Assembly (NCBI GenBank): GCA_002633005.1 | Contig: NMRA01000345.1 | Coordinates: forward strand, 309,151 to 373,150 | Source: Phoronis australis | Taxonomy: Eukaryota; Phoronida; Phoronidae | Reading direction: 5' to 3' | Length of the DNA stretch: 64,000 bases | Shown: positions 26,101 through 38,100 of the stretch, one piece after another | How positions within the stretch are numbered: the first letter of the stretch is position 1 | Layout: every line of letters starts with the position of its first letter | Translations under genes and position numbers: made by a program | The notes under the pieces: model-generated | What the model was told of the DNA's origin: nothing | The model's input: the letters and a program-made list of their open reading frames with translations, nothing else | The model's database searches: none

Positions 26101-29100
26101 TTAACTCAGTCTATTGCGACGTCAGTGAATTAAATGAAAAGAGAAACACTTTGAACAATTTCCTGCGAATTTCATTATTTTGCGCTAATAAGTTTTTATT
26201 GTACGCCCAATTAAGCAGCTATTAATGAAGTGATCTGAATCGCTGGTGTCATGCTTTGCTGCCTTATGACTTTGTTAGCATACTGTAAACATCTGACTGA
26301 GCAGTCAGGCTTCAAATGAATTCCACTCAGTGGTTTCGCCAGTAATGGGTTGCCTCATGCGATGGGGTGGTCAATTGAGTGTGGCCTCTAAGTAAATGTT
26401 TTTGTTGCCATTTGTGTATAGGTAGTGAATAACTTTGTGTTGTCAGGTCTGTCTTGGTTTGCAGTTAACTTCCCCATGTAGTTGTCGTTTATGACTCCGC
26501 TTACATTGTAGAAGAGAAAGTGAAAGAATTTTCACATAAGTGGTTTCATTTAAATGTCAAATAGTGTCCTGCAGACTTAGACATTATTTTAATTAATTTA
26601 TATTAGCGAAGCCATTCAACTGCTTTGTATAGGTTGTGTCACAACAGGGCTGTTCTTTCTTATCAGGTGACAAAAACTTTTGAATGCTAAAATATTTACT
26701 TGCTAGTAGAGAACTAGGATTTTGAAAATCACAAACATTTCGTTTCGAAGATTGTATTTTAATATATCTGAAGTTAAAAGAATTTTTCAAGAAGGAAAAA
26801 CTGTTTTCAAAGTTTGAAAATTGTTCTAGTTAAACTGTTGCCCAGAACTGAACAGCTTGTCTTTTATTTTTATTTGTATGATGTAGTTGATGAATGTCTG
26901 ATACAAATAAAAATAAAAGACAAACTGTCCCCAGGTAGTATTGATACAAGCAATCAGTGGAAAAGACGTTTTAGAAATCATTTAGCGTTCACGCGGAATC
27001 ATTTTTTGATGTACAACTTCAGTGCCCTTTCATGCAGGTATTTCTTTGTGGATTTTTTTGCGAAAATTTGCCGGAATCTTGGAAAATTTATCGCATGAAT
27101 GTTTTAATCGTTTGAGTCAAATTTGCACCTGAAAAATGGCAATAAATTCTGCAAAAGACTCGCACGTAGAGGTCTTTAACCATCAATGACTTGTGAAAAT
27201 AAAAACCTAAACGAGTTATTGTGTTACTACCAATTCAAAAACAATGACGCGATTCGGATGACAAGTGATTCTTAATTTTTTCAATTTTTTCTAGATAGCT
27301 CTTGAGTCAAAGTATGGGTCATGGTCGCTAATGCACATGCTATGTTGTTGTCGTGGATTGATCTTTTCAACGTTTATTGCCTCTGCCAACTGATTCTTTC
27401 TTTAATCTTTGGGGAGTTCCTTTAAGGAAGTGAAGCTCTTAACGTGTTGTTTGATCAACGGTTCTGGTGGTTTTTGTCGTTTATGTGACTGGAACAAAAC
27501 TGCAAACGGAATTTAATAGTGGAGGCTGAGCGAATTTGAAAAGCTTGTAATGTGTCTATTAAGCCAAATGGACATTTATTTATCAATGGATCAGGACTAA
27601 TTGGCATTGAAGGATTATCTGTTTATTGCACAGAATTGTGAGGGATATGATGTGAAAATGAATTTGATAATTCTTAGATGTTATCTCTGTAATGAAAACC
27701 TGAGGCATGTGGCCAAAGTTGGTGGAGAGAGTTGGTTATGTATGTCAGTCGTGTGTTGGATTTACTAGACGTATGCACTCTGTGTTTAAGACATCGGTGT
27801 GCATTTGTGTGTGTGTGTGCGTGTGTGTGAGTGCGTGCCTGCGTTCATGCATGAGCGTTTAAGTATGGTAGAATCTAATCAATTTCAGTCAAAATAAATT
27901 TAATTGTTATATTTTTCCAAGGCTTCTAAGATTGTGAATTCTCAGTCTTTCAAAACTTTGATGATAGCTAGGACATAAAACTTGATAATGACAAGACTAC
28001 GATGTGCTATTTAAAATTTTTGAAAAAAATGAAAAATCAAATTTCGTTTTCTGCTAAGTTGTTTATTAAAGTGGTGAGATTTTACTGAACGCTTTGCCTT
28101 GGTGTTTAACATAACTTTTAAGTTTCTTAAAAATTTGATTTTTTCCCAAAATAAGGTTTGTCAGGTAAACTTAAAGGCAAACGTCACCAAAAGGCAGCGT
28201 GCAAAATTATGATACAAGGTCTTCGATTTAGCACACAATGCAGTGGAGAAGTGTAATCTTATTCTCTTAAACAGTCGAGTAAATATAACTTAAGAAAATT
28301 CCTCTTTCTTTTTAGCATAGTTTTCATGTTGTAGCTACCCTTAAACAATATGTGAGCACAGGTAGGAATGCAGTGAGACTTGAAAAAAATATTAAAAAAT
28401 TACATGGGTTTGTTTTGCTCCTAACTCAGGAAGAATTATCCCCCATAGTAAAGTGTAACTACCGTAGCTACAGCAAAACTACAATTCTCCATTAATTTCG
28501 CACAAAAATAATTGTCAAAATCATCATTTTTTCGAAGCTAAGGTTGATTACTTTACTGCATATAATGGAGAATTTACCAAAAGTTGTTTTACGAAATCTA
28601 CCTTCAGTACAAACTATGCTAGTCTTGCAATAAAATGCTCTTAGTCTTTATTTTCGGGAAAATTTTGGCAAAATATAATGATTTTGAGTTCAAAGTTCCA
28701 TCACATGTTCGTTGATGACAGCTGTATTGTATTAAGTTTTCGAATAATCTTGTAAAATTGTTGTTACTTTCCTGTCATGTTGTGATCTAGCCAGCCAGCT
28801 AGCTGTATGAAGACTGTCATCAAAATACAGCTAGGTACCACTGTGTGTATTTCTTCCGTAGACCCCGAAATTGCACGCAGCCAGAGTAGTTCTGCTCGTC
28901 ACCGCGCCGTGAAACGTGTATCAAAATGTAAAGACCGGACGGGGTGCATGCACGATCTGGGAATCAACCGATACCCACCTTGCCCGTTACAACCGTTTAA
29001 GTGAAAAACAATGAACATTTTCTTGTGTAACTCTCCGCCTTTTCTAACAATGAAAAGTATGTCGTCGTTTCTAAAGCAATACGCTCGTGTCACGTGCACG

Positions 29101-32100
29101 TGCCATTTCCTAAATTTTCACGACAACTTCAGAGAAGCAAAATTTGTTCTGAAATTTATTTTTTGGTATCGGAATTCTAAAAAATTATAATGAAGTGAAA
29201 CCAGTTCCAACAATTTGTTGTGACGTATACGCAAGCTCGTGAAAGAACAGCAGTTGATTGAAGAATCGGCGAAAAAAGAAGCTGGCCAATAGGTGACGCA
29301 ATATTTCATGGCGCGGTCGAAAGCCATCGCTAAAGATCGCTCAACAACTTTAGCTGCAGAATAACGGTAGAACGCCATTTTTTTCAACACTGTTAAATAA
29401 TTTTGTTTACTCAAGGAAGACTGGTTTTTAATGACACTAAATTTGTGTCAGATTTTATCTTACCACTTTTTTACCCACATCGGTGCAAAGCTGTATATTT
29501 ATACACAGCTTTTTACCATGAAGGCTAGTTGTGATCTTGAGTTTGAAAAAACTACCACGCCACACTTTTCATGCTTTTCACACGGTGTCAATGTTCTTTT
29601 CTTCTAAATAAGTTAATTTCATTTCTACTGCCCCAAAGGCAGTTCAAACGACAGTTGGGTTATAGGCAGTTGTATTTAAGTCTCAAACATCAGATCATTC
29701 AACCTTTGTGGCCTTTCATAGCATTTGTCATTGAATTTGTCTTTGGTTAGCACATTGGGAGAAATAAAACACTTAGAGGTCTTCTCATGTCCTGCTGTGT
29801 TATTGTTCATTAGGATAAGGCAATAGACTACTATCATCAACTGACAATAGGATGACCGCCGGAAAAAGAGACAAAACTTTTCATTTAATCTTCTTGTTAA
29901 TTGTGTGTTGTCGGTGTGTAAGTTTGTTTGGAAACAAAAAGGCTTTAATTAGGATGTCAGGAAATGCTTGGGCGATGTAGTGTATAGAGTTACTAAGTTG
30001 CCTTTGGCCTTGTGAAATGGCTACCTTGTGCCAATGTGACATTTAGGAAAATGGATTGATATCCTGTTTTATTTATCGAACTTTCGCGGAGCGTATGTCA
30101 TTATATCTACTAAGCCATTATGAGGAAAAATGGAAACTTGTTTTTGATGTGGTTTTGAAAATTTGAATTTGTGTTAACACAGTTTTCCTGCTAACATGTA
30201 GCAATTTCAAAACACTCTAAGGTGGCATTCTACGTTAGTAATTATTATGCAAATGAATTAAGAAATGGCTTGCTCCCTTGGCATATCTGGGGAAACGGTT
30301 ATTTTGAATCTTTGGTTTAGGAGTCATGTCTGTATTCTACACAAATAGGTAAATAAAACAACGAGAATGGATCAACTGAAATTTTCGGATATAATTTTTT
30401 GTTGGTCAACAGAAACAGAAATAAAGTAAAATCAAACACTATATGACAAGTGACATTTAAGATATGGATGAATATGATACATTGTTGCGGAAAAAAACTT
30501 CTTAAATTATATCATTGAATTTTTTCCGCAACAATGTTTCATATTCATCCACATCTTAAATGTCACTTGTCATTTAGTGTTTGATTTTATGTTATTTCTG
30601 TTTCTGTTGACCAAGGACATTATAATATCCGAAAATTTCAGTTGATCTGTTCTTGTTGTTTTATTTACCTATTTATATTCTACATTTCGTGAAACATCCT
30701 TGGAAGGATCTGGATCGCCTTATTTAGTTTCAGATTTATTTTCTACGTTATTCTACACAGAAATGTATTAGAAAACTGTAGATTCCCAGTAAAGTAAAAC
30801 GAGGAACGTCGGCATTACAGCAAATTAAAGTATTCCTCACGTTTTAAGCAATACGCTGTTTATCAAGGGCACGAGTCTGTGTCATGCCCTTGATAAAGAG
30901 CATACCGCTTCAAAGGTGGGGATTATTTTGATTTATTTTAGTACCGATGTTGGTCATTTTACGTGATACTATTTTACTCTTCTTAACCGTCAGTAAATGC
31001 ACGGCGTTCTCAACACCAGTTTCTGGTTTGATAGAATAGCGTTGTCGTAACTTAATATGGTAACTATGAGTTTACATTCTGTCGTAATCTAGTATTTACA
31101 TTTTTTAATTACAGCCATTGCTCTGAGTCTTGATGAAAATGACTTTTTTCGTAATAAGGAAGTCGTTTAGAGAGTTTATATAAGTTATGAAGTTCAATAG
31201 CCGTAACCTTCGACCGTTATTGATCGCCGCCCAGATCTTTAATATTAAAGGATTGCACATTTGGTTGCCGTGACGACTACCTGTTAAACTCGCTTACACC
31301 TGACCAGTTGTGACCATTTGTATTAGTGGCGTAATTAATGCTGCTTTGATTGTGTTGCCTTCTGCGGCGACAATTGTTTAATGATGCAATCCATCAGGGG
31401 TATTGTTCTTTTTAATTAGTGACTGATCTAACAGGTACTATATTTGTGACCTGAGAGAAGCATGTCATTTTAATCATGTACGATTGCCGCGCACCTGTCA
31501 GTCAAAAAGTTCTTTGAGAAGCTGATTGCTGTAGTCGCACAAAAGGTTTGGATAATGACCACCGTTTGTCCTCCATGCATGGCCGATCGTACATTGTGTG
31601 CGTGATTCGAAACATTTAATGTGCAATCTGACGTGTTTTTTATTTGAAAAACATTTGTTGTGATCAAATTATAGTACATGGCAAAAATAGTCGGACAAAA
31701 TGATCTGGAATTTCCTGTCATGATGGCTGAGTGCATGGGGAATTTGCCGTCAAACCTAGAATGTTGTATCATAACGACTTATGAACCCTCGTGACAGGGA
31801 TTAATGGTATGTCTTGTTTTTATCTATTTTGTGCGAGATTTTTAATATGAGTGGTCAGTTTGTTGTGCTCACATTTCCTTGATCGTAGTCAATTTAAATA
31901 ATTCTTCTGTTTGGTCCTCTTCATATCACAGAAGTTAACAATTTCTCTGTAGGAACCTAAAAGTCGATGAGCTGTCGGCATAAAATAAAATCAGCAACTT
32001 GAAGACTGAAAAGAGCCATTTTTTCAAATTAACCATAGTTCTTAACAATTTTTGGAACCGATACGAAAAGTGTAAGTGTTCAGAAGAGCAAGCCTGAATG

Positions 32101-35100
32101 TAACAACGAAGGTGTCTGCCGATAACTTAAGGTGACTGGGTCATTTCGCCGCGGCGTCTCTCCACTTCAGTCACATTTACACAAAATTATCGCAAGCTCG
32201 ATCAGCACAAAGTCAATTTTACAAAGACAATTCGTGCACGTTCAAATTAACAATCACCACCCTATGTACACTATATTGTGCAAGCACAATACACCATGAT
32301 CCTTCTCAGTCTTGCTCCAGATTGTGTTTAGCCCGGTAGTTGACATCAGAGTGCAACATACCCAACTGTAGCATGCTTTATCAGTGTTGGAAGTGACCAA
32401 TTTTGTCTATTTCTTTTCTGCGAAATGAGTGGACAATTACCATAGTTAAGATCAGAATGAAGTATTTAAAAACTTACAGCAACTTCAATGTAACTTGCAT
32501 TTTGCTTGGGTGATTCAACAGGAAATTCCTTCTGGCCCGATTCATTTCAGAAAATTTTTGAATTTTGTAGAGCCAGTTCCAAGTTTTGCAGTCAATTTGA
32601 CTTCTGGTTTGTGGTCAATCGTGCCAACCTGGTGTGCCGAGGTAATTTACAGTTGAAGCAGGAAATAGTTTTCACACTTCTTTTGGCACCTTGGCTGGGG
32701 GACGGAAACCGGAAACTGGATGAGTGTGCTGTGTGAAAAACTGTGAAAATGAATTCTGCATGAGAATGTCTCCGATTTCCTTTGAGCTTTGCACAAAGAA
32801 AAATATCCGAAAATTTCCTTTTTGCCTGAATTTGTTTTTGTTTTACCAGAACGGACCCTCACTTGATTTGGCTATGGGCATGAAATTGCGCTGAAAAAAA
32901 TCTGCTGATTTCAGCGTTTAAGTTTCTTGTTTCTATAAATGTTATTGCCGCTCAAGATGGCACATTTTTAGAGTGAATTTTAATTTTTTCTTTGTAGATT
33001 TTTTCCGTAAGCTCTAATTCTGCAAAATTGGAATCACTGTTCCCCAGTCACCAAAACATGATATTTCAATTAATCCGTCTTTCATTACTTGTATATTGAA
33101 AAGAAAATCAAACCCACTGTCTTGTTTTAGATGTCATTATCTGCGCTAAGAGAAAATTTCATAAAAATTGATACATTACGAGATTAATGGTACATGTAAT
33201 TGGTGTGGACAAGGTTACCACAGAGTGTTTTATGATGAGGGATCTTGATCAAATAGTGAACAACCAAGCGAGAGGCTGTCAAATGAATATGGCTGGTTGT
33301 GTTGCAATTTTTAAAACAGAGATTATTAAATTCATCAAGACTTGCTGTAATCATGCGGATTTACACCCATACATCTTCAGTTGGGGAATTATAAAATCAA
33401 GGTTTAGGCATTAATTCGATCGTGGGTTTTTAAAAAGAAAGTTTGAGAAGTCATAGCTGGGAGTTGACAGTCTCCAAGGGTTGATAATGTGCGAATGCTG
33501 AGCAATGGACGTGAGATAGTATCCGAATTTGGAAACCGGTGTTGTCTCCAGGGGTTGAAATTAAAGAATTTCGTAATGGAATAAAACATAAAGTGGAGTA
33601 CAGCAAAGGCCTGCCCGAGCGAGGCAATGTATTGCTGAAACTCTACATGTTTGTCAAGTGAGTTAAGTTCATGTGAAATGGGCTTTTACATAGATGCAGC
33701 GGTGCTTTCTGAATGAGGTATTGATTGTGTGTATGTGTTAAGCCAACCTTAAACATTTAAAAATGAAAATGTAGAGGTTTAGGAAGCGGGACTTTAACCT
33801 GGGTCCAATAATTTGTTGGTGGCGGGTGGTGACTGCACTGTATAGACGGGGAGGGGACTGTGTGTTTTCCTCTAAAAATAGTTTTACCTGACTGCCTTGT
33901 TGTCCTTCAGATGTAAACGCGGAATATCTGAGAAAGAAACGGGGAAACAAAATTATAGAAGTCTGTTGCGTTTGAATAGTGAAAGTCGACTCTTGGAGGC
34001 CCAATTTCTTTAAAAACTGCGTTGCATGTCAGCTCCACACATTGAAAACTGTCAAGTTAGAGACTTCCTATGCACCTATTTTTCAGAAGAAATTTGTTCA
34101 GATTTTTAAATTAATGAAAGCATATTTTAGGGACTACAAAGCTCCATGCATTTCTCCGGGGACAACTCTCTAGGAAGGGATATTGGGATGGACTTTCACT
34201 TTTCTTCCTTTTTATACACCCAAATATACATTTAGGTGCATTATGGTGAGTCAGCACCGTTCGCTTGTCCTGCGTCTGCTGCTGTATCTCCAAAATCCCT
34301 TGATGGATGTTTGGGAAATTTGGAAAAGAGTTATCTATTAGGAAGCCTACATTGCTATCTTGTTTTCACTGGATTCAGTATATTCTGTGCCACTTCGTCC
34401 GTGGTTTTTCAGGTTTTTGGAGTTTGCTGGTGTAATTACCTCTCTTGGCAAAACTGACTCTAAGGAAGATTATGAAAATTGTACTGATGACGATTTCCAA
34501 ATGGTTCTGACAACTACGGCACCTTCTAGAGGCAGTTTTTGTGTCCATGGCTGTATCTCACGAACCCTTGCAGGAACTTGATTAAATTTTGCTATTGAAG
34601 TGTAATAACTCGTATGAAAGTGACAATGGATGGCAACAACTTAGGACAGATCCAACTTGCCGAAAACACTAGCCAATGAAATGGGTCAAAGGTGGTTTCA
34701 TGTTCACGCGACATGTTTATACAACTCAATGAAGAGGGATGTTCTCTGTTAGTGTTCAACTTGATTCCAAACTTCAAGTCGCAAATGTGACCTGCAGCTC
34801 ACTTAATGTCGCGTTGAGTCCTTTTTGATTACAACCGACACCAAACTTTCTTGTATTCTATTAAAGTGTGCATTGCTGGGTAAAGCACGTCACTATTTTA
34901 GTCGTATAGCAAACCGCAGGTGCCGATTACCTGAATAATTAGCGCTTTGTCTATAAGTTATTGTTGCGGACGAAGATACGTGTACGAACTATTTTTTCCT
35001 TTGGACCTCTACTGTACGGGTTCACTAGACTCATTTCCAGTCAAAGTCGTTTGTATTTCTTTGCATAAAAGTAAGCAAATACTTGTTGAGTAATGCCTCT

Positions 35101-38100
35101 GCGGTAACTTTTGATTGATGACCGGCTCATGTCTGCTTACCTCCCATTCTTATCTTCATTGCGTGGTTTGTTTCACACAAGGGCGAGTGAATGGCGCCGA
35201 GCATTCAAGATAAGACAGCCACACAAAACCTTAGCTTGACAATTCGTTGGGTCACGGAATCTCTAACATAACTGTTTCCCCCTCCCCTGTAGTTACAATT
35301 TTGTAACTGACGATGATTTTTCAACGGGTCAGCTCCGCTGTGTGACCCTCTTGTGGCAATTTTTATTTTGTGGCCTTGACTCGGTACAGGTTTCTTGATG
35401 AAATCTTCATGAAATTGTTTTTACTGTAAAAGATGGAACTGACGTGAATTATTGGAAAATCCAACTGCTGCACAATTTTGTTTTCCTTTGCATTTGTCTC
35501 GATCATTAACCTACCGAATTCCTTGATAGATGTTCGTGGAATTTGGCTAGTAAGTCAATGTCTCATAGACAGCTGCATCTGGTGCTGTTCTATATGGATT
35601 TGATCTATGTTGCGCTCTTTCTATTGTTTTTCTGTCCTTTGTCGTCTCAGCTTGTGTATCCTCCAAACTTCTTGAAGACTGATCATGAAAGGTGGCAGGT
35701 GTGTTACTATTGAGGAGAGTATATCTGTCTTGCTTTGCACCCCCTAGAGGCTATTTTTATGTTAACTACCATTGCTCTGTTAAGTCACAATGTTAAAAAT
35801 AACTATCATCTCCTGTATCTGCGCTGTACGCAATGCACACAGTAGATTCACTTCAACTCTCCGTGTGGCTTTGCTTTAAAGTTATGTATATTTCTTTACA
35901 TTGATCCGCCCATGACTGAGAAGGGCCTTGAGAACGGCAACAATTGTTGAATCCATTTCCTTTTTTCGAAAATGTATCCTTTCATTTTCATGGGCAATCT
36001 CTGGCAACGGGACTCCTTTCCTGTTTATTTTTGCATCCTTTCAGGAGTGGTGGTGGATGGGAGGGGTTGATGATCTAATGTTAGTGTTAGTGCTTCGGTC
36101 TTTTTATTAATATAGTCTTTCATATTAGGATGTTAGACTCAGAAATGGGTTTCCTCTTGGAGAAAGTTTACAATGCCCCTTTGCCCCTTTAAACTCGGTG
36201 GGGAAGACGGTAATATTTCAAACTGACTGAGAAACCCACAAAATGTTATGCCATTTCTACTTCAGCGTCGTGGCATGCAATCCAAATAGTGAAAATGTGA
36301 GACTTAAAAAACAGCGTTGACATGAATCCAAAGAATGGAAATTGACCACCGTGTGAATTTCACTAAGACTATATTCTTGATTATTTTATGACAAAAGTAT
36401 CGCCCAATGAATTACGAGAATAGCATTTCTTGTGAAAATAATTATTTGGAAATCCTGTCTATGCTCAACTAATATTTTTTATAGTTGTGTACAGGTCATT
36501 CTTTTTGATAATATGTCTACTATTCTCTTCCAGGGTGCTTGTTAATCTTCCGGGCACAAATGGCTTAAATTTCCTTATCCTCAAAATATATAAATCTATT
36601 TGAAAAAAATTGCTTAACCAGTTGTGACGTGTTTTATTTTTAAGCTGGATGATAATGTGAAAAGATCAATGCACTTTGAATGATAAAACCTATTTTGTGA
36701 CACGACAATGATGCTAATTATATAGTAACAATTGACAAAACCGACTTAAAAATCGCTGAAACAATTTTCTTTTTCAAATCCGTATTTTGGACCAACCTGG
36801 GTTCTGTTTTGTGAAACTGTGACTAGACTTACGGCAGAAATTTTGACTTGGGATACTAATTTCTAAATTATCTTTCGAAAATAGTTTTGATTAAAATTTG
36901 ATTTCAGCAAAGAGAATATGCTTAATATTGTAAGTTAATCAAATTCAGATAATTTTTATGACTTATTGCTAAGCAGTATTTTATTTGCATTGAAAACATT
37001 ACAAAAATGTTTATCTGTAATAGCAACTGTGTGAAAAAAGGTTGCCTTCGCCTTTAAGACAAAATTTCTGACTAGCCTGAGACAGGTCTCTGCTAAAGGT
37101 TCAGAAGGCATGCCCCAGTGTGTGTCTTCAATATTTATATTGGCTTCTGTGCGTTGGCTTACATTGTCAAGGTTTTTACTTACTGTAACCTTTTCAAGAA
37201 TTCACTGATTTCTAATTTTTTGAGTGTTTGTAGTGACTACAAAAATCAACTGAAACTTGCAATTCTTTGGAAATTTTTTACCAATCAAGCTGACCATGTA
37301 AAAAGTGAATGCCTCAGTGAGCGTTGATCTTGATTGGAATTCAGGAAATATATATCAAATACCAAAAGTATCCTAGGTGAATTTTCAGAAACAACCCTTT
37401 TGATACTGGCTACTCGATCAAAAAGTCTATGCAACTACTTTTTCAGGATATCCTAATACCTTGACAAACACATATTGTTTTACCAGCGATGGATTATGTC
37501 ATTCAATTTAGTATTATATAGTATTTGATATTTTGCTTGTTCTTAGGCTGGGAGACTCATCAACGATACTGTTGTGATTTTGTTCTATCACAGGCTCTAG
37601 TCATTGGTTGCAGATAAAGTAGGCTGATATATAGCCTGTCCTATAACCACACTGTACGACTGAAAATGTCTCCAAGGCCCTTTGAGAATTATCATTATCC
37701 AGCAGTTATTCCTTTTTTCCAGGTTCCTCGGAGTGTAATTAAGCCTGTCCGCATTAATTGATGTATTGCCAGCATTCTCTCTCTTTTCCTCAGCCAAACA
37801 AATCCCAGCAATCCGGCGGCTTAATTCCCTGCCCATTTCCAAGGCAATTACCACTGTCTGTTTATAAATTGCGGCCAAAATTACGCAAATGGTAATTTCT
37901 TATAATAGAATTCCCTCCGTTTGTTATTGTCGCTGGCCGGCATGCAGACCTAATGTGACAATGATGATCTGCTGGGCAATTCATTCTCGGTCATTATTGA
38001 CTTATTTTCTTTCTCAGCCAGGGTTCAACATCTGTTACAATTCACCTGATTGTAGTAAATTCTAGTCTTCTTCAGAATCTTCGCATTAGATTCAGTGTCT

